A stretch of DNA of 54,626 bases from Aquirhabdus sp. Lineage in GTDB: Bacteria > Pseudomonadota > Gammaproteobacteria > Pseudomonadales > Moraxellaceae. The translations under genes were made by a program, and so were the position numbers. This document shows positions 34,894 through 43,961 of this stretch, in pieces (position 1 is the first letter of the stretch; each line of letters starts with the position of its first letter). The stretch covers positions 1 through 54,626 of the forward strand of contig JASLHI010000001.1 in the NCBI GenBank assembly GCA_030149815.1, written 5' to 3'. The notes beneath the pieces were generated by a model. That model was given only the letters and a program-made list of their open reading frames with translations. It searched no databases and was not told where the DNA came from.

Positions 34894-35328
34894 ATGTACT
34901 GTACGCATGACGACATTACCGCTTCAATTCCATTTCGTACTCTTGCGCAGTTGTCGAATGATGACCCCACTGCTCAAACTCCGAATTGGACTGTGGTCGA
35001 TAAAGGTGTGCAGTTCGCGACAGATATGGTCAATGCCAGCTTACGCGGTCGCTATACGCTGCCGCTTGAGCAGTTGGATTCTCTGGTTACTGAATGGACG
35101 GTTGCGATCGCACGTCATTGGCTGTATTGCCGCCGTCCCGAAGGTAATGATTTACCTGATGCAGTTAAGCAGTCTTATAAAGATGCGGTGTCTTGTTTGA
35201 GTCAAGTTCAAAACGGAAAGCTAGATCTTGGAAATAGTGCGAGCTTACTACCTCAACCAGAGAGCGGTGCGTTTGCTGTTAAAGCGCCTCGTCGCGTTTT
35301 TAGCCATGATCGATTGGAGCGTTATTAA
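34894..35328 (+). CDS. Mu gp36-like protein (DUF1320)
   Basis: Head-tail connector component of 144 aa. DUF1320 sequences are visible: MYCTHDDITASIPFRTLAQL, then ASLRGRYTLPLEQ and AIARHWLYCRRPEG. In Mu this is gp36. It joins the next gene without a gap. Confidence 0.88.
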   Translation: MYCTHDDITASIPFRTLAQLSNDDPTAQTPNWTVVDKGVQFATDMVNASLRGRYTLPLEQLDSLVTEWTVAIARHWLYCRRPEGNDLPDAVKQSYKDAVSCLSQVQNGKLDLGNSASLLPQPESGAFAVKAPRRVFSHDRLERY

Positions 35329-35796
35329 ATGGCTGATGAAAGCACGATCCCAACCGCTTTTGTTGAAGATACACCTACGCTGAAAGTGTTGAACGATATT
35401 CTCAAACGACTGGATGGAAAGCTGCCGCAATATGTTGCTGAGTTATTCCCAGAAACACCAAATCAGTATCGCTTAAACCATCCTATCGGCGCGTTTTTGC
35501 TGTCTTATGGCAGCAGTAAGTTTGATTCAACCGAGGATGTTGGACTGGTTATCCAGCCTCGGAATCTTGAACTTGTTTTCAATGTGGTCGCACGTCAGCT
35601 GAATGGTCGTGATGGTGCGGTGTTTATGTGTGATCAGTTACGCGCCGCACTACTAGGTTATCAACCAGCTCTTTGTAGCCAGAAGATATCTGCCGCACAC
35701 GAAAAGTTTTTAGGTGTAAACGAAGGGATTTGGATGTATGCCGTACATCTGACCACTCAGATGATGTCTATACAAGGTATTGATGATGACTACTAA
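35329..35796 (+). CDS. Mu gp37-like tail completion protein
   Basis: Protein of 155 aa of the Gp37 family: KLPQYVAELFPETPNQYRLN, HPIGAFLLSYGSSKF and VFNVVARQLNGRDGA. It probably closes the tail top. It begins directly after DUF1320's stop and overlaps the next small gene. Confidence 0.85.
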   Translation: MADESTIPTAFVEDTPTLKVLNDILKRLDGKLPQYVAELFPETPNQYRLNHPIGAFLLSYGSSKFDSTEDVGLVIQPRNLELVFNVVARQLNGRDGAVFMCDQLRAALLGYQPALCSQKISAAHEKFLGVNEGIWMYAVHLTTQMMSIQGIDDDY

Positions 35797-35965
35797 GAAT
35801 TTTAATTATGTAGGGCCTGTCATGGCTTGCAACGCTGATGGTGGATTACCAGAAGTACTTTTGCCGAATATGACTTTTCTTGCAGATGATACAGATCCGT
35901 ATATCGCTCGACTTGTTGATCGCGGGTTATTAGTCGTTATACCAAGTCCACCAGAATTGGGGTGA
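35783..35965 (+). CDS. Small protein in the Mu gp38 position (first of a tandem pair)
   Basis: Protein of 60 aa (start one of two adjacent ATGs). The core YVGPVMACNADGGLPEVLLP and the end DPYIARLVDRGLL resemble DUF2635-type proteins (Mu gp38) that precede the tail sheath gene, and also its own neighbour at 35972. Function unknown. Confidence 0.7.
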   Translation: MMTTKNFNYVGPVMACNADGGLPEVLLPNMTFLADDTDPYIARLVDRGLLVVIPSPPELG

Positions 35966-35971
35966 TGTGAA

Positions 35972-36130
35972 ATGAACAGTTATGTTTATCAAGGGCCAGT
36001 GATGGGATGTTCGTGTACTGCACTTCCGAGTGTATTGGTGCCTGGTATGGTTTTTACCGCGAACTCGAGCAATCCTTATGTAGCCCGACTTATCGATCGT
36101 GGTTTTTTGATTTTTCAGGCTGGAGTTTAG
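35972..36130 (+). CDS. Small protein in the Mu gp38 position (second of a tandem pair)
   Basis: Protein of 52 aa, MNSYVYQGPVMGCSCTALPS and then VLVPGMVF, NPYVARLIDRGFLIF. About half the residues match the preceding 60-aa protein, so the pair arose by duplication. Its stop is 3 bp before the sheath gene. Function unknown. Confidence 0.7.
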   Translation: MNSYVYQGPVMGCSCTALPSVLVPGMVFTANSSNPYVARLIDRGFLIFQAGV

Positions 36131-36133
36131 GGA

Positions 36134-37615
36134 ATGAGTGATTATCTACATGGTGTTGAAACGGTAAACACTTCCAGCGGCCCAGTGATTGTCACTGAGA
36201 TCCGTTCAGGGATTGTCGGATTGATTGGTACAGCTCCGACTGGCCCTTTCAATCAGCTAGTAGTTTGCCAATCAGATACGGACGATGCGCAATTTGGCGT
36301 GAATAATTCAGCCTATACGATTCCGCAAGTGCTGGCGGCTTTACGTGCATACAAGGTCGGTACCGTAATCGTCGTCAATGTGCTTGGAGCGGCATCAGCA
36401 ACAACTCAAAGTGTTGATGCTACTGTTAAGAATATTGCGGGTGGTGCAATTCTGAGCGGGTTTGATTTCCGCCTGGCAACTTCAATCAGTACGATTGGCG
36501 AGCTTGCACCTGTTTTGAATGAAGATTATACGTTTACAAGTACTGGTCAAATTCTGTTGGCGGCTCCATTAGATCCAGCCTCACTCAATACCGATGGTAC
36601 CGTGACTGTGAATCTCGTATGGAATGATCCTTCAACGATGCAGATAGCCGATATCATCGGTGGAACTACTACTCATGGTGTGCGATATGGCATGCCGTTG
36701 TTTGAGACAAGCTATACCACATACGGCTTTGATCCTAAGATCATGATCTCACCTGGTCTGAGTGCTCATCCTGCGATTGCTGAATCACTTGAGCAAATGG
36801 CAACGCAATTGCGCGGAGTCGCTTATAACGATTTGCCGCTTGGGTTGACTCGTGATGAGGCGATTGCTTGCCGTGGTACTCAAGCACCACTAGGTCTGAC
36901 GGTTTATCAATCTAGCAACGAGCGTACACGTCAATGCTTTCCGTTTGTCAAAGCGACTGCAACTGATGGTTCAACGATTCTTCAGGCGTCAACGATTCAC
37001 TATGCTGCGTTACGCGTCCTGACCGATAACAGTGCTTCTGATCCTACTCGTGCAACAGGTTGGTGGTCGAGCTGCTCGAATAAAGCCATGACGGGTGTAA
37101 TTGGTCTTGAGTTGCCACTGACTGCGCGCCTTAATGATGCAAGCTGTGATGTCAATTTGCTCAATGCTGCTGGCATCTCAACGGTCTTTAATACATGGGG
37201 AACTGGATTCCGTACATGGGGTAATCGTACTTCGGCATATCCTGCTGATACGACAGCACAGAACTTTGAGCAAGTTCGTCGCTCTCGGGACATGATCGAA
37301 GAGTCCATCGAAATGAGCAGCTTGCCTTTTGCAGATGCTGATATCGATCAGGCTCAAGCCGATGGATTGGTTGAGTATGTCAATGGTTTCTTCCGTTCAT
37401 TGAAAGGTCGCGGTGCGATTCTGGGTGGTACTTGCTGGTTTGATCCGACCCGCACGACTCAATCTGAGTTCGAGAATGGTCAGATCCGTGTTCAATATAA
37501 ATTTACACCGAAGTTGCCAAATGAGCGGATTACTTATGAGTCAGAACTGACTTTTGAGTATTTGCTCACACTGACGCCTTCGACTGCGGCCAGCACTAAT
37601 GGAGGGCTTGTTTAA
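36134..37615 (+). CDS. Tail sheath protein (Mu gpL-like)
   Basis: Contractile sheath subunit of 493 aa, the usual size in Mu (495 aa). Sheath-family features are VKTVNTSSGPVIVT-like start, TAPTGPFNQLVVCQSDTDDA, the ALRVLTDNSASDP segment and the C-terminal WFDPTRTTQSEFENGQIRVQ. Followed without a gap by the tube gene. Confidence 0.94.
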   Translation: MSDYLHGVETVNTSSGPVIVTEIRSGIVGLIGTAPTGPFNQLVVCQSDTDDAQFGVNNSAYTIPQVLAALRAYKVGTVIVVNVLGAASATTQSVDATVKNIAGGAILSGFDFRLATSISTIGELAPVLNEDYTFTSTGQILLAAPLDPASLNTDGTVTVNLVWNDPSTMQIADIIGGTTTHGVRYGMPLFETSYTTYGFDPKIMISPGLSAHPAIAESLEQMATQLRGVAYNDLPLGLTRDEAIACRGTQAPLGLTVYQSSNERTRQCFPFVKATATDGSTILQASTIHYAALRVLTDNSASDPTRATGWWSSCSNKAMTGVIGLELPLTARLNDASCDVNLLNAAGISTVFNTWGTGFRTWGNRTSAYPADTTAQNFEQVRRSRDMIEESIEMSSLPFADADIDQAQADGLVEYVNGFFRSLKGRGAILGGTCWFDPTRTTQSEFENGQIRVQYKFTPKLPNERITYESELTFEYLLTLTPSTAASTNGGLV

Positions 37616-38133
37616 TGACTACTGCATCAGTCAATCGCATTACGAATGCTAACGTTTATTTAGGGCGTGCCAGTCAGTTGGGTAAGGCTGGCGAAATTAA
37701 ACTCGATGACTTACAAGCTAAGATGGAAGAAGTCGCCGCATTGGGTTTGGTTGGTACGCTTGAGCTTATCTCTGGTTTAGATAAGATCAATGGTACGATC
37801 AAGTGGAATAGTTTTTATCCAGAAAATGCCAGTCAACTTTCAAATCCATTCACTCCGGTTACGATGCAAGTTCGCTCCAGCTTAGAAACGCATTCGAGCT
37901 TGGGGGTCAAACGTAAACCAATGGTCACTCTGTTGACTGTTCGATTTACGAAATCGCCGCTTGGTCAATGGCAACAACATAAGAACTCGGATTTTGATTC
38001 CGCATTCAGTGTGTTGTCGGTGAAGCAGATGGTGGATGGTAACGTGCTGCTTGAATTCGATGTGTTGAATAATATCTTCATTGTCGATGGTGTGGATTTG
38101 CTTGCTGAGTATCGATCTAATATTGGCGGTTGA
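37615..38133 (+). CDS. Tail tube protein (Mu gpM-like)
   Basis: Protein of 172 aa of the phage major tail tube family (P2 FII/Mu M): RITNANVYLGRASQLGKAGE, NGTIKWNSFYPE and DVLNNIFIVDGVDLLAEYRS. It overlaps the sheath stop by one base. Followed by a strong terminator. Confidence 0.92.
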   Translation: MTTASVNRITNANVYLGRASQLGKAGEIKLDDLQAKMEEVAALGLVGTLELISGLDKINGTIKWNSFYPENASQLSNPFTPVTMQVRSSLETHSSLGVKRKPMVTLLTVRFTKSPLGQWQQHKNSDFDSAFSVLSVKQMVDGNVLLEFDVLNNIFIVDGVDLLAEYRSNIGG

Positions 38134-38156
38134 TGCCATAACAGCTCGAATCGATT

Positions 38157-38190
38157 AAAAAAGGTAGGGATATTCCCTGCCTTTTTTATT
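38157..38190 (+). terminator. Terminator after the tail tube gene
   Basis: Long hairpin: AAAAAAGGtAGGGA, TAT loop, TCCCTgCCTTTTTT with T-run. It ends the head-tail transcript just before late promoter 3. Confidence 0.88.
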
Positions 38191-38191
38191 T

Positions 38192-38235
38192 ATTAAAGGT
38201 GGTTAAAAGAATAAAAAACGCGGTCTGCTGATAAT
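38192..38235 (+). promoter_or_regulatory. Late promoter 3 (tail assembly genes): activator element plus -10
   Basis: Element ATTAAAG-gtg-GTTAAAAG (38192-38209), 20 bp, then -10 GATAAT (38230-38235, five of six to consensus). Transcription should start near 38241, after the ATG at 38234, which shows that ATG is not the start of the next gene. Confidence 0.72.
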
Positions 38236-38293
38236 GAAGTCCTATTGTGATGTTAAACAATTCTTTTCATTAATTAGTTTCGAGGATCAGACC

Positions 38294-38620
38294 GTGAATG
38301 AAACCCGTGAAGGCGAAGTTGTAAATGAGGACGGAAGTGTGACCGTTCCTTTACTTTATCCAATCAGTGATCCAAGCGGAACTACCACTCAAACAATTAC
38401 TCTTAAACGTTGTAAGCAGAAAGAGATGAAGGCACTGCGAGCTAAGTTTAAGGACAACGAAGAGTTTGGCGAAGCGTTCCTTGCTCATTCAGCGGGTATC
38501 ACTCTTGAAGACCTCGGTGAGATGGATATGGAGGATTTCGCATATCTATCTGAACGATTTTCCAGTGTGGTGGGCCTCGGGTCAAAAAAAGGTGATGCGA
38601 CAGCAGCTAGTGCTGGCTGA
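38294..38620 (+). CDS. Tail assembly chaperone, short form (Mu gp41-like)
   Basis: Protein of 108 aa from GTG 38294 with GAGGA 7 bases upstream; the ATG at 38234 lies upstream of the predicted transcript start. Sequence LKRCKQKEMKALRAKFKDNE and ITLEDLGEMDMEDFAYLSER fits gp41/lambda-G-type chaperones that coat the tape measure. An A7 run near its end (38584-38590) is a likely frameshift site producing a longer form. Confidence 0.85.
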   Translation: MNETREGEVVNEDGSVTVPLLYPISDPSGTTTQTITLKRCKQKEMKALRAKFKDNEEFGEAFLAHSAGITLEDLGEMDMEDFAYLSERFSSVVGLGSKKGDATAASAG

Positions 38621-38741
38621 ACACTATAAGTGGACACCGCAAACGCTGGATGACTTGACTGATCCTGAGCTTGAGGATTGGTTCGAGATGGCTCAAGAAG
38701 TCCAGCGTATCCGAGCTGAACAAGCAAAGGCAGATCAATGA
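38591..38741 (+). CDS. Tail assembly chaperone, frameshift extension (gp41'/GpT-like)
   Basis: Open frame without its own good start, reading VMRQQLVLAEHYKWTPQTLD and ending RIRAEQAKADQ. It is entered from the upstream gene by a -2 (or +1) shift on TCA-AAA-AAA-G. Mu uses a -2 shift at the equivalent place. The EHYKW segment and acidic helix are typical of the T-like part. The stop overlaps the tape measure ATG. Confidence 0.78.
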
Positions 38742-41167
38742 GTACTCTAACACTCGCTCTCAAAATCGATGCCGCACTGGGGAAAAACTTCAGGGCGGTG
38801 TTTGAGTCTGGAAAACGCGAGATGATCGCGCTTGAGACGATTGGCAAACGTCTCAATGAACAGCAAAAGACATTCAGTCGTACTCTAGCTGAGGCTGGTA
38901 TCAGCAACAGCGAGAGTCTGGCTCGAATGCGTCGTGGTTATCGAGACGTGGCTGAGCAGATTGATCGTGTGGTTGCTGCTGAGCGTCGTCTGGAAAATGC
39001 AAGCCGATGGCATGATCGAGTGAGTGGTAATCTTGGTCAGGCACGCAGTGATCTCGGTAGCCGCCTAATGACTGGAGGCATGGTGGCATTGCCTGCGGTT
39101 GGTATCGTCAAGGCGTATATGGATCAAGAGCGTGCTGCGACTGATCTTAAAATCGCTATGATGGATAAGAATGGCGCGGTTGGCGCATTCGATAAACTCA
39201 ATAAAATCGTGATCGATCTTGGTAATACATTACCTGGCACAACTGAAGATTTTTACCGCCTCGCACAAGTCATGAAGTCAAAAGGAATCTCTGACGAGCG
39301 TCTGCTCAACGGTGGGTTAAAGACTTCGGCATATCTCAATGTGCTGATGGATATGGATCAAACTCAGGGCGGGATTTTCTTCGACAATATGATGCATGCA
39401 TTTGGGCTGAAGGAAAAAGACTTCCGCCCAGCTGCTGATCTTGTCCAGCGGACTCATTTCGGCTTCGGTGCTGAAAAAGATGATATGCAGTACGCCATGC
39501 AGTATATGGCTCCTTCGTTGAACTCAATGGGTTTGACGGGTATCGATAACATGAAAAAACTCATGGCACTGCAAGGTGAAGGTTCATCCTGGCACTATGA
39601 GGGTTCGTCGTTTGGTACTAACTTTGCGATGTTTTTAAGTCAGCTTGCCGAAGGCCCTGGCAAGTTGCAGCAGTCGAAACGTGGCATGAAGTCTGAAGCA
39701 CGCGATATGCTGAATGCGACTGGGGTTGACTTTAATTTCTTCGATAAGAAAGGCAAGTTTCTCGGTCTGGATTCAATGATCGGGCAATTATCCCAACTTG
39801 ATAAAATAAAAGCCAAGTACGGTGACAAAGGCGTCATGATCGTCACCAAAGAGTTATTTGGGCAGGAAGCTGGTCGTATCGCTCAGTTGTTTTATGCAAA
39901 GGGTATGACTGGTTATCAAAACAATTTGAAGCAACTCGACAATCAAGCATCGCTTGATCAACGAATCGCACTTAAGTCGAGTACGCTTGCCAATAAATTC
40001 GAGAATCTGACGGGAACGACTAAGAATCTTGCCGCAACGATCGGTGAAATGTTTAAGCCTGAGTTGGCATCATTGTTTACAACCATGAATGACTTCATCG
40101 GTGGCCCACTGACGAAATGGGTGACAGGTCATAAATCTGCTCTAAAAACGACAGCCGAGTTACTTGCAGGTCTCATGGGTCTTCGCATTGGTATGGCTGT
40201 TGCTCGCGTTGGATTTTGGTTGTTCTTGAGTCCAGTCGCTAAGTTATGGAAAGGTCTCGCCAAACTCCGTGCAATGTTAGTGATTTTTCAGGCTTTGCGG
40301 TTAGCAGGTGGTGGTCGACTGGCGGCGTTCTTTCAGGCGTTTGGCATGGGTGCGAAATGGGCGGCTCGGTTTGCTAAGGTTTTTGCAAAAATTCCATTTT
40401 TGATGCTTGAGTTGGGTCGCGGTCTGTTGATTATTGGGCGAGGATTCTTATTTCTTGCGCGTATCCATTTGGCTGGATTGGCGACAACTTTACTTGCAGT
40501 GGGTAGAGCTTTTCTTTGGCTTGGTCGTGGTTTATTACTGAATCCAATTGGTCTAATAATCACTGGTATCGCTATTGCTGGATACTTGATCTATAAGCAT
40601 TGGGATAAGGTTGCGCCTGTGCTGAAAACGGTTTGGTCTGCGCTTAAAACTGGTTATGCGTGGGCAGTTAAACAGACGTCTAGCTTAATTGAATGGTTTG
40701 CTAAACTGCCGCAACGGTTTGTGGATTTTGGTCGTAATGTGGTTGATGGCTTAATCAATGGGATCAAGCAACGCTGGCAAGCACTCAAAGACACTGTGAG
40801 TGGCATGGGTGAAAGTATTGCGATTTCATTTAAAAGCACGCTAGGTATTCATTCACCGTCACGCGTTTTCATGGGCTTTGGCCATAACATCGCGCAAGGC
40901 GCTGCGATCGGAATTCATCAAGGTAAGGATGTTGCGATCAATGCGGCACGTGATATGGCTCAACATGTCACTCATTCTGCATCGGGTTCGATTTCTGGCG
41001 CACGTGGTGCTGCAGGTGGCATGTCTATCCAATTTAGCCCACAAATCACCATTCAAGGTAATGCCTCGCAAAGCGATGTTGAAAACGCTTTGAATCTATC
41101 GCTTCGAGATCTTGAAAAGTTGATCGATCGTGTGACAGAGCGCAAGGCTCGGAGGGCTTACGCATGA
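38738..41167 (+). CDS. Tail tape measure protein
   Basis: Protein of 809 aa that sets tail length. N-terminal coiled coil (about 20-100), then the TP901-type core (MTGGMVALPAVGIVKAYMDQ, ATDLKIAMMD), strongly hydrophobic helices (about 470-630) and the typical tape-measure end (LGIHSPSRVFMGFGHNIAQG). It begins on the chaperone's stop (ATGA). Confidence 0.93.
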   Translation: MSTLTLALKIDAALGKNFRAVFESGKREMIALETIGKRLNEQQKTFSRTLAEAGISNSESLARMRRGYRDVAEQIDRVVAAERRLENASRWHDRVSGNLGQARSDLGSRLMTGGMVALPAVGIVKAYMDQERAATDLKIAMMDKNGAVGAFDKLNKIVIDLGNTLPGTTEDFYRLAQVMKSKGISDERLLNGGLKTSAYLNVLMDMDQTQGGIFFDNMMHAFGLKEKDFRPAADLVQRTHFGFGAEKDDMQYAMQYMAPSLNSMGLTGIDNMKKLMALQGEGSSWHYEGSSFGTNFAMFLSQLAEGPGKLQQSKRGMKSEARDMLNATGVDFNFFDKKGKFLGLDSMIGQLSQLDKIKAKYGDKGVMIVTKELFGQEAGRIAQLFYAKGMTGYQNNLKQLDNQASLDQRIALKSSTLANKFENLTGTTKNLAATIGEMFKPELASLFTTMNDFIGGPLTKWVTGHKSALKTTAELLAGLMGLRIGMAVARVGFWLFLSPVAKLWKGLAKLRAMLVIFQALRLAGGGRLAAFFQAFGMGAKWAARFAKVFAKIPFLMLELGRGLLIIGRGFLFLARIHLAGLATTLLAVGRAFLWLGRGLLLNPIGLIITGIAIAGYLIYKHWDKVAPVLKTVWSALKTGYAWAVKQTSSLIEWFAKLPQRFVDFGRNVVDGLINGIKQRWQALKDTVSGMGESIAISFKSTLGIHSPSRVFMGFGHNIAQGAAIGIHQGKDVAINAARDMAQHVTHSASGSISGARGAAGGMSIQFSPQITIQGNASQSDVENALNLSLRDLEKLIDRVTERKARRAYA

Positions 41168-42066
41168 GTCTGGCAATGGGGTTGCTCGGTAACATCTTGC
41201 TCGATACCTTGACGGTGACCAGTTTAGAGACGGATTACGCATCAGAATATGCCGAACATGCACGCTATCAAGCTAAGCCACTACTTCAACCAACAGGTGA
41301 GGCACTTGATGAAAAACGTTTGACGCTGGAATTACATGCGGAAACTGGTAATCCTCAATCTCGTCTGGATGATCTGCAAACGTTACGAAAAAGCCAAAAG
41401 GCTGCTGCATTTGTACAAGGTGGTCGATATCAGGGCTGGTTTGTCATCACGACACTTGGGGTCGTTGAAAAGTGGACGACAGCAGATGGTCTCATATTGC
41501 GAATGACTGTTTCACTCACACTTAAAGAGTGGGCTGGCGATATTGTCCAAGTCATGCAAGCGCTTGCAGTACTTCAGCCAAATGCACCAATTAGTGCTCA
41601 AATTACACCACCTTCGCAGTCTATTGGTTCGCAGGTTAGCCCAGCCAAACTTTCGCTGAGTGAGACTGTTGCGGCATTAATGCAGTCTGAAACGCAAGCG
41701 ATAGCGGCTGAGGCAAAGTTTAGTGCGCTATCTACACTTCCGCCCGAAGCGCAATCGAGTTTTGTGAGTAGCATGATGCCCATGTTGAATAATCTTGAAT
41801 CGGCTGTGACTCGCGGAATGAATGCTGCGACGACGTTATCGGGCTACTACTCGTCAGTGACAAGCAGCATTGCAATGGTGCAAAACGGTGTGAATATGGT
41901 TCGTCAAGCAAAGACTCTGCTTTCGCCACCAATCAATCTATCGACGATTTCAGCAAATGTGAATCAGGTCCAAGGCAATCTTGCCGCGATTGGTCAGATA
42001 GCTTCAGCTGCTCGTGATCCTTTGACTGCATTAACGGCTCAACTTTCACTGCGGGTCGCTTCGTAA
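41164..42066 (+). CDS. DNA circularisation/baseplate hub protein (Mu gpN-like)
   Basis: Protein of 300 aa with the N-terminal domain of Mu gpN (SLETDYASEYAEHARYQAKP, LTLELHAETGNPQSRLDDL). The name comes from an old annotation; the protein is a tail hub component. The C-terminal half is Ser/Ala-rich helix. It overlaps both neighbours. Confidence 0.85.
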   Translation: MSLAMGLLGNILLDTLTVTSLETDYASEYAEHARYQAKPLLQPTGEALDEKRLTLELHAETGNPQSRLDDLQTLRKSQKAAAFVQGGRYQGWFVITTLGVVEKWTTADGLILRMTVSLTLKEWAGDIVQVMQALAVLQPNAPISAQITPPSQSIGSQVSPAKLSLSETVAALMQSETQAIAAEAKFSALSTLPPEAQSSFVSSMMPMLNNLESAVTRGMNAATTLSGYYSSVTSSIAMVQNGVNMVRQAKTLLSPPINLSTISANVNQVQGNLAAIGQIASAARDPLTALTAQLSLRVAS

Positions 42067-42284
42067 TGGCAGGCGCAACGAGCTATATGACTCATGTCAC
42101 CACTGAGGGTGAGCGTTGGGATCAGATCGCATGGAAATACTATGCCGATCCATTTGGATATTTAAGGATCATCGATGCAAATCCTCAAGTCTTGATCATG
42201 TCGGCTTTTCCTGCTGGATTGGTGCTTTCTATTCCAGTGATTGAGGCCGAAACGACTACTGAGGAGCTACCGCCTTGGATGTAG
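42066..42284 (+). CDS. Tail protein X (P2 gpX-like, LysM fold)
   Basis: Protein of 72 aa: VTTEGERWDQIAWKYYADPF and YLRIIDANPQVL are the classic LysM-like GpX pattern. It joins tail tube and hub or helps assembly. It overlaps its neighbours by 1 and 10 bp. Confidence 0.92.
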   Translation: MAGATSYMTHVTTEGERWDQIAWKYYADPFGYLRIIDANPQVLIMSAFPAGLVLSIPVIEAETTTEELPPWM

Positions 42285-43393
42285 GTTTAGTTGATTTGCC
42301 TCGTGCCGTAGTAACGGTCTCTTATAATCACAAAGATATTACGATCAAGCTCGATCAGTATTTCTTATCTCTGAAATACGTTGATCATCTCAATGGCGAA
42401 AGTGATGAGCTAGATCTTACGCTTGCTGATCCTGATGATCGATGGATCAATGATTGGTATCCTGGTAAAGGTGACAAGATTGCTGCGACGATTACCTATA
42501 AAGGTAAAACACTGGATTGTGGAATCTTCGATATCGACGAGATCACAGTCGCGGGTAATAGTCCTCGTAATATCACGCTGAAAGGTTTGGCAACTGGGGT
42601 TAATAGTCCATTGCGCACTAAGCAAAATCGTGCCCATGAAGCCACGACACTTGCTGCGATCGCCGCATATTATGCGCGGCTGCATGGGTTGCAGTTGGTA
42701 GGTCAGATTGCAGATATTCCTGTCGATCGTGCGACTCAATATCATGAGTCAGACCTGCGCTTTCTCAAACGAATTGGCGCCGAACATGGATATTTGTTTA
42801 GTATCAAAAAGGGTCAATTGATCTTTAGTGATTTGTCTAAGGTGCGTAGCCTTGCGGCAAGCATGACTTTAACGCCAAGTGACTGCACGCCAACGATCAC
42901 CGACAAGATCAAAGGCATCTATCAAGCCGCTGAACTGCAAAGCCATGATGCGACTAAGCGTAAAACGGTTCATGCGCGTCATACGGCTTCAGCGGCATCT
43001 CAACCTCATAATACGAGCAGTGATGTTTTACGTCACCATCGCCGAGCACATACTCCTGCAACCGCAAAGATCAAGAGTCAAGCCGCCCTGGATAAAGCGA
43101 ATCTTGAAAAAACAACAGGCAGTTTGGACTTTAATGAAGGTCGAACTGATGTGAGATCGGGTGTTGCTGCCAATCTGATCGGGATCGGTGTTTTAAGCGG
43201 TATTTACCAGTATCAAACTGCGTCACATGGGGTTGATCGCAGTGGTGGCTATACATTGGATGCAGAGATTCAACGGATCGATCAATTGCCAGTGCTCTCT
43301 CGATCCCAAAAGAAAGCAACCAAATCTACCGCAAAAAGTAAGCCTAAAGCGAATGTTGTCCAGTCAGTGACAGGCAGTGTGAATCATGCATGA
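42275..43393 (+). CDS. Baseplate hub protein (Mu gpP/P2 gpD-like, late control D family)
   Basis: Protein of 372 aa, like Mu gp44/P (379 aa). VDHLNGESDELDLTLADPDD, WYPGKGDKIAATITY and RFLKRIGAEHGYLFSIKKGQ are the hub family's signatures. The C-terminal part contains a His/Lys-rich linker. Forms the baseplate hub with the spike protein. Confidence 0.92.
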   Translation: MDVGLVDLPRAVVTVSYNHKDITIKLDQYFLSLKYVDHLNGESDELDLTLADPDDRWINDWYPGKGDKIAATITYKGKTLDCGIFDIDEITVAGNSPRNITLKGLATGVNSPLRTKQNRAHEATTLAAIAAYYARLHGLQLVGQIADIPVDRATQYHESDLRFLKRIGAEHGYLFSIKKGQLIFSDLSKVRSLAASMTLTPSDCTPTITDKIKGIYQAAELQSHDATKRKTVHARHTASAASQPHNTSSDVLRHHRRAHTPATAKIKSQAALDKANLEKTTGSLDFNEGRTDVRSGVAANLIGIGVLSGIYQYQTASHGVDRSGGYTLDAEIQRIDQLPVLSRSQKKATKSTAKSKPKANVVQSVTGSVNHA

Positions 43394-43931
43394 GGTAATG
43401 GCTGAGTTTGGTTCGACTTTGCGATTTGGGAGTATTACCCAAGTCTCACGCAAGCCTTTGCGTTACAAGGTTTCAATTGATGATGCGGATGGTATGGAGA
43501 CGCCCTGGCTTCTTGCGTTGTGCATGCAGTCGTTTGGACAAAAAAGTTCATGGCCAATGAAAGAAGGTACACAGGTTGCATTGCTTCTCATGGCGAATGG
43601 CGAATCGGGCGTAATCTTGGGCGCGGTGCCAAGTGAAGAGGATCTTGAGCCTGATGGTGATGGTTTGGTGCATGATTTTGGTGATGGATCTCAAATTAGT
43701 TATGACCCTGAAAGCCAAGTCATGACCCTGAAAACGCCTGTTAAAGTCGTACTGGATACACCACTTGTTATTGCTCAGAATATTGAGGCTCAAGACATTC
43801 AAGCTCAAAATGTAGAGGCGCAAAACATAGATGCTGTGATCGATATTACGATTGCAGGTCAATCGGCTAATAGTCACCAACATCGTGAAAATGGTAAAGG
43901 AGAAATGACTGATCCAATGAAACCAGTCTGA
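43386..43931 (+). CDS. Baseplate assembly protein V (spike; Mu gp45-like)
   Basis: Protein of 181 aa: OB-fold (about 12-90, RFGSITQVSRKPLRYKVSID, GVILGAVPSEE), then a beta-helix built of short repeats (IEAQDIQAQNVEAQNIDAVI) and the C-terminal HQHREN, a likely iron-binding HxH tip. This is the membrane-piercing spike. Confidence 0.9.
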   Translation: MHEVMAEFGSTLRFGSITQVSRKPLRYKVSIDDADGMETPWLLALCMQSFGQKSSWPMKEGTQVALLLMANGESGVILGAVPSEEDLEPDGDGLVHDFGDGSQISYDPESQVMTLKTPVKVVLDTPLVIAQNIEAQDIQAQNVEAQNIDAVIDITIAGQSANSHQHRENGKGEMTDPMKPV

Positions 43932-43961
43932 TTTTCTGCAATAGATTCCCTTCAAAACAAC

